Notes under the pieces: model-generated | The model's database searches: none | The model's input: the letters and a program-made list of their open reading frames with translations, nothing else | Told to the model about the DNA's origin: nothing | NCBI GenBank assembly: GCA_041742235.1 | Contig: JBGSJA010000135.1 | Span: 1 to 9,123 of the forward strand | Reading direction: 5' to 3' | Length of the DNA stretch: 9,123 nucleotides | DNA from: BOKV01 sp041742235 | Lineage (GTDB): Bacteria > Pseudomonadota > Alphaproteobacteria > Rhizobiales > Rhizobiaceae | Part shown: in pieces, positions 1 through 4,973 of the stretch | Layout: every line of letters begins with the position of its first letter | Numbering within the stretch: position 1 is the first letter of the stretch | Translations under genes and position numbers: made by a program

Positions 1-124
1 AGCGCTTGCCTTCCTTGTCCCAGATCTCGGCATTCTCGGCGCGCTCGGCATAGATCTGCGTGGTGAGGCCGACGCCCCGCGAAATCGCGGCGGCGCGCCT
101 TTCAGGCAAGGAATGGGCTGTCAT
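1..124 (-). CDS. gabT: 4-aminobutyrate (GABA) aminotransferase, N-terminal fragment
   Basis: Only the first 41 codons lie in the window; the gene runs off the left edge. The reading starts MTAHSLPERRAAAISRGVGL and continues with TQIYAERAENAEIWDKEGKR. This matches the N-terminus of class-III PLP aminotransferases of the GabT type (a RRxAAIxRGVG block, then an AERAENAxxWDxEG block). GabT moves the amino group of 4-aminobutyrate to 2-oxoglutarate, giving succinate semialdehyde and glutamate in the cytoplasm. The lysine that binds PLP is outside the window, so a related omega-aminotransferase is possible. The start is the ATG at 124-122, with a weak GGGAA about 8 nt upstream. It lies 51 nt downstream of the LysR gene on the same strand, so read-through from that gene is possible. 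Confidence 0.8.
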   Translation of the reverse strand, partial: MTAHSLPERRAAAISRGVGLTTQIYAERAENAEIWDKEGKR

Positions 125-175
125 GGTCGTGTTCCCGTTTATCTGTTTTTCCGCCAGGCGTGTGTCGGAATTACG

Positions 176-1084
176 CTATTGCGCTGCGGCCGCCAAGGGA
201 CGTCTGCCCGCAAAGCTGGCACGTAGATGGTCTGCCGCTGCCAACACGGGGGCGCTGGCATCCTCGGCCACGATCATGCCGAGCGTGTAGTCCGGCAGTT
301 GCGGCAAGCCGTATTCAGGCCCGGCCTCGATGATGTCGCCGACGAGCGAGGATACCGGCAGCGGCGCCACCGCGAGGTCGGCAAGTATCGCCGCGCGCTG
401 GCCGGAAATATAGGCGCTGTGGAAGGCTATACGGTAAGCCCGCCCCTGCTTCTCCAGCCCCTCAAGGCCAGCCTTGCGCCAGATGCACCCTTCTTCCCAA
501 ACGGAGACGGGCAGAGGCGTCTTCTCGGCAGCAACGCCGCCCTTGCGAACCGCCCAGACCAGCCGCTCGCGCAGCAGCACCTCGGCATATTCGGAACCTG
601 AATGCGACGGCGAACAGGTGATGAGCGCGATATCGACCTGCTTCTGCCGAACGCGCTCGATCAGCGGAATCGTGTTTTCGACAACTACATTGACGGTGAC
701 GCCGGCATGGCTTTCCCCGAAGCGGCTAAGCATGCCGGGCAGGAAACGCTCGGCGGCATCGTCCGGCGCGCCGAGGCGAACCTCGCCGGCAATGTCGGGC
801 GCGCGGAACTTGGCAACCAGTTCGCGATTGAGCGCCAGCAGCCGGCGTCCATGCTCCAGCAATATCTCGCCGTCGCGCGTCAGCTTCACCGAACGCGAGT
901 CGCGAATGAAAACGGAGCGGCCGAGCATTTCCTCAAGCTTCTTGATCTGCATGGAGACGGCCGAGGGCGTGCGGAAGACCGCTTCCGCCGCAGAGGCGAA
1001 GCTGCCCGTATCGGCAATGGCGACGAAGGTGCGCAAGACATCCAGGTCGAGCAACGGAAAGGGATGGTTAAGCGAAACATTCAT
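176..1084 (-). CDS. LysR-family transcriptional regulator
   Basis: A 302-residue protein of normal LysR length. The N-terminal winged helix-turn-helix is clear: LDLDVLRTFVAIADTGSFA (residues 12-30), then SAAEAVFRTPSAVSMQIKKLE (about 31-51) and LGRSVFIRDSRSVKLTRDGE (54-73), as in classical LysR DNA-binding domains. Residues of about 95-290 form the periplasmic-binding-fold effector domain (GEVRLGAPDDAAERFLPGML at its start). I chose the ATG at 1084. A TTG 27 nt upstream (1111) would add nine residues, but its purine stretch AGGAAA lies only about 1 nt away, and the family motif needs no such extension. It is co-directional with gabT 51 nt downstream and divergent from the DUF1127 gene, so either could be a target. 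The effector cannot be read from sequence. Confidence 0.93.
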   Translation of the reverse strand: MNVSLNHPFPLLDLDVLRTFVAIADTGSFASAAEAVFRTPSAVSMQIKKLEEMLGRSVFIRDSRSVKLTRDGEILLEHGRRLLALNRELVAKFRAPDIAGEVRLGAPDDAAERFLPGMLSRFGESHAGVTVNVVVENTIPLIERVRQKQVDIALITCSPSHSGSEYAEVLLRERLVWAVRKGGVAAEKTPLPVSVWEEGCIWRKAGLEGLEKQGRAYRIAFHSAYISGQRAAILADLAVAPLPVSSLVGDIIEAGPEYGLPQLPDYTLGMIVAEDASAPVLAAADHLRASFAGRRPLAAAAQ

Positions 1085-1117
1085 GGAAATGGTCCCGGAC
1101 AAAGAGTTCAAATTTCC

Positions 1118-1132
1118 TGATGCAAAACATCA
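1118..1132. promoter_or_regulatory. Dyad upstream of the LysR gene, candidate operator
   Basis: TGATG (1118-1122), a 5-nt spacer CAAAA, then CATCA (1128-1132) form a perfect 5-bp inverted repeat 34 nt upstream of the LysR start codon, in the divergent gap. LysR proteins commonly bind short interrupted dyads next to their own promoter, so an autoregulatory site is plausible. The spacing is not the textbook T-N11-A, and short dyads occur by chance. Confidence 0.3.
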
Positions 1133-1143
1133 TATCATTTCGT

Positions 1144-1172
1144 TTGTCTGATTCAAGCCCCGGAGGCATATA
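1144..1172 (+). promoter_or_regulatory. Candidate sigma-70 promoter for the DUF1127 gene
   Basis: TTGTCT at 1144-1149, 17 nt, then CATATA at 1167-1172. The start of transcription would fall near 1180, about 23 nt before the ATG at 1203. The -35 is a good match to the alphaproteobacterial TTGNC pattern; the -10 is moderate. Seen by eye only. Confidence 0.35.
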
Positions 1173-1202
1173 CCCTGTGTCGGAAACATGGGAGAAACGG
1201 CA

Positions 1203-1361
1203 ATGCGTATCACCGACGGAATCATGCAGGCTTTGCGGGCCCTTGCTCGCCATCGGCGCGAGCGTCAGACGTTGACGGCAATTTCGGATCTGCCGCCGCA
1301 TCTGCTCAAGGACATAGGCTGGCCCGGCGCCTACGACCGCAAGCACAAGAACATCTATTGA
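1203..1361 (+). CDS. DUF1127 (YjiS-like) miniprotein
   Basis: A 52-residue ORF, reading MRITDGIMQALRALARHRRE, then RQTLTAISDLPPHLLKDIGW and PGAYDRKHKNIY. The basic helix followed by L-x-x-(L/I)-x-D-(L)-x-x-x-x-L-x-D-I-G-x-x is the DUF1127 signature. These small arginine-rich proteins are abundant in Hyphomicrobiales; some have been linked to RNA metabolism and to phosphate and carbon physiology, but the role of this member is unknown. GGAG lies 8 nt before the ATG. It is divergent from the LysR gene and followed by a strong hairpin, so it is probably monocistronic. The usual arginine just after the D-I-G motif is replaced by tryptophan (DIGWPG), and the C-terminal tail is rich in Lys, His and Tyr. 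Confidence 0.87.
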   Translation: MRITDGIMQALRALARHRRERQTLTAISDLPPHLLKDIGWPGAYDRKHKNIY

Positions 1362-1375
1362 TGGGCGCGCAAGAC

Positions 1376-1416
1376 ACCGGTCCCGCGGCGTAGTCGTCTA
1401 TCGTCGCGGGCCCGGT
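1376..1416 (+). terminator. Hairpin after the DUF1127 gene, probable terminator
   Basis: Arms 1376-1390 and 1402-1416 pair over 15 positions with one mismatch (1381/1411) and one G-U wobble (1388/1404), around an 11-nt loop. It begins 14 nt after the stop codon. The tract behind it (TCATTGT) is only weakly U-rich, so termination may be partial, or the hairpin may act as a 3' stabiliser. Confidence 0.5.
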
Positions 1417-1501
1417 TCATTGTCGCAACACGGCGCTTGAAGCAGCCCTGACCGGAAATGTTAATGATTTATGAATGACTTGACCGGCAGATCGGGCGGC
1501 C

Positions 1502-1526
1502 TGCGACAAAAACGTACCATGTCGCA
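1502..1526. repeat. Inverted repeat TGCGACA / TGTCGCA
   Basis: Perfect 7-bp arms at 1502-1508 and 1520-1526, separated by 11 nt. A third copy of the arm in the TGTCGCA orientation lies at 1421-1427, 99 nt upstream. The right arm overlaps by 3 nt the left arm of the next dyad. The centre-to-centre distance of 18 bp is less than two helical turns, so a protein operator is possible but not typical. Function unknown. Confidence 0.45.
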
Positions 1527-1566
1527 AAATAACGCAAGCGGCGTCGTTTTCATCCTGTTATTTTGC
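1524..1566. repeat. Perfect 10-bp inverted repeat GCAAAATAAC / GTTATTTTGC
   Basis: Arms at 1524-1533 and 1557-1566 with a 23-nt spacer; all ten positions match. The centres are 33 bp apart, close to three helical turns, as for a pair of operator half-sites. As RNA, the same sequence would form a 10-bp stem capped by a large loop, inside which AACG (1531-1534) and CGTT (1545-1548) could pair alternatively. It lies about 137 nt upstream of the 45-codon gene. Confidence 0.55.
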
Positions 1567-1702
1567 ACTGCACAATACTATATCCGACCATAGTTGAGCC
1601 GCCCCAAAAAAATCCCCGAGTGGGTTCGTGTAAGCCACGATCCGGACACAAGGGAATGCTCGAAGGCGCTCCGTGTAATCCTCTTGAAGCATGGAGATCG
1701 TC

Positions 1703-1840
1703 ATGAAGAAGTTTGCAGCCCTGTTCCCCCGCAAGAGCGTCAACATGAACACCGAATTCGCACGCCGCCGCCTCGAGCGGGCAATGCCGGGCGAAGTCGG
1801 ATCGATGCAGTCCCTGCGCCTGACCGGCGTCAGCCTCTGA
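1703..1840 (+). CDS. Unrecognised 45-residue basic protein
   Basis: The ORF reads MKKFAALFPRKSVNMNTEFA, then RRRLERAMPGEVGSMQSLRLTGVSL. I do not recognise the family. Three things support it as a gene: GGAG lies 7 nt before the ATG; about 84% of codons end in G or C, like the neighbouring genes; and two hairpins follow the stop, the second a good intrinsic terminator. It has no cysteine, signal peptide or membrane segment. Residues 18-28 (EFARRRLERAM) look like a basic amphipathic helix, which would suit nucleic-acid or membrane-surface contact, but that is inference. An in-frame ATG at 1691 would add four residues (MEIV) but has no good ribosome binding site. It follows the DUF1127 gene on the same strand, 341 nt away, with a terminator-like hairpin between them. 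Confidence 0.55.
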   Translation: MKKFAALFPRKSVNMNTEFARRRLERAMPGEVGSMQSLRLTGVSL

Positions 1841-1846
1841 TCTTTC

Positions 1847-1864
1847 CTGCCGCAATCGCGGCAG
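1847..1864 (+). other. Short hairpin just after the 45-codon ORF
   Basis: CTGCCGC (1847-1853) and GCGGCAG (1858-1864) form a perfect 7-bp stem with a 4-nt loop, six bases after the stop codon. No U-tract follows. It stands in tandem with the terminator at 1881 and may protect the 3' end of the transcript. Confidence 0.5.
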
Positions 1865-1880
1865 AAGAACTAATGACCTG

Positions 1881-1911
1881 AAACCCCGCCAGTGGCGGGG
1901 TTTTCGTTTTT
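1881..1911 (+). terminator. Rho-independent terminator of the 45-codon gene
   Basis: AAACCCCGCC (1881-1890), loop AGT, GGCGGGGTTT (1894-1903), then a T-rich tract TCGTTTTT to 1911. This is a 10-bp, GC-rich stem with a real U-tract in the plus direction. It touches the stop codon of the convergent glycosyltransferase gene and could also slow transcripts coming from that side, although there is no U-tract on the minus strand. Confidence 0.85.
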
Positions 1912-2906
1912 CACCCACCCACCAGCGCACTTTCCAGTTCGCCTGCGTCTGCCACGATGTCCGCGGTATGAACCGGCTGGTTTTCTGCGGCAGGCGTGCA
2001 GGCTACCGGCCGATAGGCGTGGCCGGCGACATTGGCCAGCGTGAAGAAGCAGTTCGGCGTCCCGCCAAGTTGGCGCAGCTCGATCACGCGCCCGGGCGGC
2101 ATGAAAAGCATGTTGGTCAGCCCCGCCCCATGCGGCCCGCAGATCGCCTCCGCGCCGGCGGCAAGCACCACTTGATCGCCAAATGATATTTCCTCGAAGT
2201 GCATGAACTCGAAACCATGCTTCGCAAGCATGGTCGCCAGCGCTTCTTCATTCGCGAGCCGGCGGAACCGTGACTGCTCGCGGCTGATGTAGATGCGCCT
2301 CCCCGCTGCCCTGGCATGCGGCGCGAAATGCGTCCGCATCCGTCCGGCCACCTTCATTGCCAGCAGCGGGTGATGAAATCCTTCGGGGCTGGCGCGATCG
2401 GGCAGCACCAAATTCTCGACCAGCGCCGACAGGCCCGGCGGTTGTGCGACCAACCGTATTTCAGGATAGGCCTGAAGGCTGTCCATGACGAAAGGCCGTT
2501 CCAGCACCCGCCGCGGCAACAACAGGTCGGCGCCCTCATTCGCGTTGAGCCAGGCTTCCAGCCGCGGCAGGCAATCACAAATCCAGTGATGGTAGTTGTG
2601 GCTCATCCGGTCGGTGATCCACAAGAACGAGCCCTTGAGAGCAACCGGATCCGCCCAGGCTAGCCGGTGCCGCCGCTGGAACCTTGGGATGTCGCGGTGC
2701 AAATGCCGCAGAGACAGGAAGCTCGCTTCCAGCACGCCATCGGCGTCGTACAGTTCACCGGCTTCATTGAAGACGACGTCGTGGAGTTGCGTCGTCCAGA
2801 TGGAGGGAAGCTCCAACGCGAGATGATCCTCGAAGAACCGCTCGTCGCCCCTGCGCAAGCCGTCAGGCAGGACGCCCTTGAAACACTGCGCCGCGACCAG
2901 CGTCAT
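1911..2906 (-). CDS. Glycosyltransferase family 61 (DUF563) protein
   Basis: A 331-residue protein with the hallmarks of GT61/DUF563: NYHHWICDCLPRL at 104-116, RRIYISR at 203-209, and the C-terminal GPHGAGLTNMLFMPPG at 257-272 followed by VIELR. Family members transfer sugars in capsule, exopolysaccharide or glycan synthesis; the donor and acceptor here are unknown. No signal peptide or membrane segment is seen, so it is probably cytoplasmic or peripheral. I chose the ATG at 2906 because GGGAGG stands about 8 nt upstream. A TTG at 2969 would give 352 residues but lacks a binding site and covers the likely leader. No other polysaccharide gene is nearby, so it is an isolated transferase. It is divergent from the GlxA-type regulator and convergent with the 45-codon gene. 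Confidence 0.88.
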   Translation of the reverse strand: MTLVAAQCFKGVLPDGLRRGDERFFEDHLALELPSIWTTQLHDVVFNEAGELYDADGVLEASFLSLRHLHRDIPRFQRRHRLAWADPVALKGSFLWITDRMSHNYHHWICDCLPRLEAWLNANEGADLLLPRRVLERPFVMDSLQAYPEIRLVAQPPGLSALVENLVLPDRASPEGFHHPLLAMKVAGRMRTHFAPHARAAGRRIYISREQSRFRRLANEEALATMLAKHGFEFMHFEEISFGDQVVLAAGAEAICGPHGAGLTNMLFMPPGRVIELRQLGGTPNCFFTLANVAGHAYRPVACTPAAENQPVHTADIVADAGELESALVGG

Positions 2907-2985
2907 CGTACACGCCTCCCTATGCGAAACCCTCCGCAGAAGCAGGGATTTTTCGCTTGCCCCGGCCAAAATCCAGCTTTGGCGC

Positions 2986-3014
2986 TTGTCAGATACACCG
3001 ATTTTCTCTATGTC
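2986..3014 (+). promoter_or_regulatory. Candidate promoter of the GlxA-type regulator
   Basis: TTGTCA at 2986-2991, a 17-nt spacer, then TATGTC at 3009-3014. Transcription would start near 3021, leaving a leader of about 38 nt before the ATG at 3059. It lies in the 152-bp gap divergent from the glycosyltransferase gene, for which no clear promoter was seen. Confidence 0.45.
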
Positions 3015-3058
3015 GCGTTCAGAATAGAGCCGGCAAGCTTTCCGGCGAGAGGTTGCAA

Positions 3059-4027
3059 ATGAGCGGTGTCGAGCAGCGCTCTGTCATTTTTTTCCTGGTC
3101 CCGCAATTTTCGATGATCGCCTTTACCACGGCGATCGAACCCTTGCGGCTTGCCAACCGAATGCTCGGAAGCGAATTCTATACTTGGCGGCTTGCATCCA
3201 TGGATGGCGCGCCCGTTGTCGCTTCCAACGGAGTCGCCGTCAACGTCGTTTCATCGCTCGAGCGCGAACGGCAGAACCTGACCACCTCCGCCCGCCCGTC
3301 AATGATGTTCCTGTGCTCGGGCGTTTTCGTCGAAAAATACGAGAACAAGTCGCTCTATGCTTTCCTGCGCGAAAGCCGCAATGCCGGCGTCACGGTTGGC
3401 GGCCTTTGCACCGCCGCCTGGCTGCTGGCGGCGGCTGGCCTTCTCAACGGCAAGCGCTGCGCCATTCACTGGGAAAACCTTCCCGGCTTCACCGAGCGTT
3501 TCCCGACTGCCGATGTCTATGCCGACCTTTACGAAAAGGACGGCAATATCTGGACCTGCGCCGGAGGCACGGCCGCGCTCGACATGATGCTTTCGCTGAT
3601 CGGCGAGGACCACGACGATGAACTCGTCAATCGCGTTTGCGAACAGGCGCTGACAGACCGCGTACGCAACCCGCACGACCGCCAGCGCCTGCCGCTGCGC
3701 GCGCGCCTCGGCGTGCAGAACGCCAAGGTGCTTTCGATCATCGAATTCATGGAGGCCAACATCGCCGAACCGCTGCCCCTCATCGACATTGCCCGTTATG
3801 TCGGGCTGTCGCGGCGGCAGATCGAGCGGCTGTTCCACGGCCATATGGGCCGCTCGCCCGCGCGCTACTATCTGGAGGTCAGGCTCGACCGCGCGCGGCA
3901 TTTGCTGATGCAGTCGACCATTCCGGTGGTCGATGTCGCCATTGCCTGCGGCTTTGTTTCTGCCTCGCATTTTTCGAAATGCTACCGCGAAATGTACGGC
4001 AAGTCGCCCCTGCAGGAACGCGGCTGA
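3059..4027 (+). CDS. GlxA-family AraC regulator, GbdR/CdhR-like
   Basis: A 322-residue regulator with two parts. Residues of about 8-190 form a DJ-1/PfpI (class-I glutamine amidotransferase-like) sensor domain: SVIFFLVPQFSMIAFTTAIEPLRLANR near the start, an elbow at GGLCTAAWLL with Cys117, and CAGGTAALDMML at 167-178. Residues of about 220-320 form an AraC domain with two helix-turn-helix units (IDIARYVGLSRRQIERLF at 242-259; VDVAIACGFVSASHFSKCYR at 291-310). The link RQRLPLRARLG (209-219) and RYYLEVRLDRAR (269-280) resemble Pseudomonas GbdR/CdhR/ArgR-type activators, which sense glycine betaine, carnitine or arginine-derived ligands. The ATG at 3059 has GAGAGG about 7 nt upstream; an upstream in-frame start at 2957 would run through the promoter. 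It ends 3 nt from the stop of the convergent DUF1194 gene. A methylated-amine ligand is suggested by the GcvT-domain dehydrogenase at the right end of the window, but is not shown. Confidence 0.9.
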   Translation: MSGVEQRSVIFFLVPQFSMIAFTTAIEPLRLANRMLGSEFYTWRLASMDGAPVVASNGVAVNVVSSLERERQNLTTSARPSMMFLCSGVFVEKYENKSLYAFLRESRNAGVTVGGLCTAAWLLAAAGLLNGKRCAIHWENLPGFTERFPTADVYADLYEKDGNIWTCAGGTAALDMMLSLIGEDHDDELVNRVCEQALTDRVRNPHDRQRLPLRARLGVQNAKVLSIIEFMEANIAEPLPLIDIARYVGLSRRQIERLFHGHMGRSPARYYLEVRLDRARHLLMQSTIPVVDVAIACGFVSASHFSKCYREMYGKSPLQERG

Positions 4028-4030
4028 CGC

Positions 4031-4870
4031 CTACTGCCATTCCAGTTCGCGCATCCGCCTTTCCCATATCTTTTCGCCAATGAGGCAATCGACTTCGGCT
4101 TCGGCCTGCGCGAGTTGCACCAGACTGTTTTCAACGGGCGAAGGCTCGATCCCGGCGATCTCCAGGACCAGCTTGCGCCGCACCGCGCGCGGAAACTCTT
4201 CCCAGCTATAGACAGGCAGCACGAATGACCCCGGCCCGCCGATGACGCAGTCGCGGTAGTAGGCATCCAGATTGTCGATGCCAAAGCCGAAGGAACTCGT
4301 GCCGATCATCAGCGGCAGGCCGTTGATGACAACGCCCTGGCGCACCCATTCATCGCGCAACAGCGTTACCGGCATGCCCTGGTTGTTCGGCCCGTCGCCC
4401 GAAACATCGATGACCTTGCGCATGGCGGTTGCGCCACTTTTGCCGAAAAGGCCGCCCGCGGCCATGATCGCGCCGGAAATCGAGGTCCGGCTGAGCCGTT
4501 GCGGCGCCTGAAGCGCCAGTGCATCGGCGAAGCCTGCGGACGTGCCGGCATCATGGATGACGGTCCATGGCACGACCACGCGCTGCACGGTGTCGCCCGC
4601 CCACTCCATGTAGGTGACCGCGATGCGCCCCGTCAGTCCGCTGGTGATCGCCTCGATCACCTCCGGCGAACGGAAGGCCTGCGAATAGCCCTCGCGTTGC
4701 AATTGCTGTTCCATATAGTCCATGGAGCGCGAGACATCGACCGCGAGCACCAGTTCGAGATCGACGCTGTCTTGCGCCGATGGCGCCTGGATGGAAAAAA
4801 AGAATGCGGCGATTGCCGGCATGGCTGGCCGCGCCAGCAAGAAAAGGCGGTCAAGAAATCGGCTCTGCAT
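4031..4870 (-). CDS. Exported DUF1194 protein with VWA-like fold
   Basis: A 279-residue protein. Residues 1-33 form a signal peptide (MQSRFLDRL, hydrophobic AMPAIAAFFFSI, then a likely cleavage around APSAQ|DS). The rest is DUF1194, a family related to von Willebrand A domains. VDLELVLAVDVSRSMD (36-51) carries a complete MIDAS start, D45-x-S47-x-S49, and VIDVSGDGPNNQG supplies the later Asp. It is therefore expected to bind a divalent metal in the periplasm; the partner is unknown. I prefer the ATG at 4870, with AAGGA 6 nt upstream. TTG and ATG codons at 4888 and 4885 are possible but lack a binding site and lie in the loop of a hairpin. It is downstream of and co-directional with the TadG-like gene (103-nt gap holding a hairpin), so it may be partly co-expressed with the pilus-related module. 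Confidence 0.88.
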   Translation of the reverse strand: MQSRFLDRLFLLARPAMPAIAAFFFSIQAPSAQDSVDLELVLAVDVSRSMDYMEQQLQREGYSQAFRSPEVIEAITSGLTGRIAVTYMEWAGDTVQRVVVPWTVIHDAGTSAGFADALALQAPQRLSRTSISGAIMAAGGLFGKSGATAMRKVIDVSGDGPNNQGMPVTLLRDEWVRQGVVINGLPLMIGTSSFGFGIDNLDAYYRDCVIGGPGSFVLPVYSWEEFPRAVRRKLVLEIAGIEPSPVENSLVQLAQAEAEVDCLIGEKIWERRMRELEWQ

Positions 4871-4876
4871 CCGGCT

Positions 4877-4899
4877 TCCTTCCATCAATGCAGGAAGGA
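4877..4899 (-). promoter_or_regulatory. Hairpin covering the DUF1194 ribosome binding site
   Basis: On the minus strand, TCCTTCC (4899-4893), a 9-nt loop and GGAAGGA (4883-4877) form a perfect 7-bp stem. The 3' arm contains the whole purine-rich ribosome binding site of the gene starting at 4870, so the folded mRNA would hide it. This could lower translation, or couple it to another event such as ribosome traffic or RNA binding. Confidence 0.5.
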
Positions 4900-4937
4900 T
4901 ACACCTGTGACGCGCAAGCCCAAATCACACATGCGCG

Positions 4938-4960
4938 AGCGCCCGCCAAAGGCGGGCGCT
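4938..4960 (-). terminator. Hairpin after the TadG-like gene, possible terminator
   Basis: AGCGCCCGCC (4938-4947), loop AAA, GGCGGGCGCT (4951-4960): a perfect 10-bp stem that starts 13 nt past the stop of the minus-strand TadG-like gene. No U-tract follows on the minus strand, so it may stop transcription only partly and let some continue into the DUF1194 gene. Confidence 0.5.
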
Positions 4961-4973
4961 GCGGTGCTCATCG

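Larger units (their letters stand above)
1417..1702. other. Leader region between the two small genes, with nested dyads
   Basis: No convincing ORF is seen across these 286 bases. They lie upstream of the 45-codon gene and contain two overlapping inverted repeats, listed separately, plus one extra copy of TGTCGCA at 1421-1427. TTGACC at 1480-1485 resembles a -35, but no A/T-rich -10 follows at the right distance. The run GCCCCAAAAAAATCCCC near 1600-1616 is A-rich but does not form an obvious stem. The region could be a regulated promoter or a long 5' leader. Confidence 0.5.

Noticed and set aside
474..1151. Long plus-strand reading frame opposite the LysR gene
   Set aside because: It lies wholly antisense to a clear LysR protein, is rich in Ser and Arg, shows no family motif and has no ribosome binding site.
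1594..1881. Plus-strand 95-codon frame overlapping the 45-codon gene
   Set aside because: It begins with TTG without a binding site, and its third positions are less G/C-biased than those of the 45-codon frame.
1550..1930. Minus-strand frame across the 45-codon gene and its terminator
   Set aside because: It runs through a strong intrinsic terminator and the inverted repeat at 1557-1566, and its protein has no recognisable motif.
2907..2969. Upstream TTG start for the glycosyltransferase
   Set aside because: The ATG at 2906 has GGGAGG at the right distance; the added 21 residues look like translated leader.
3299..3970. Minus-strand 223-codon frame opposite the GlxA-type regulator
   Set aside because: It is a shadow of a GC-rich gene: low complexity, no motif, no binding site.
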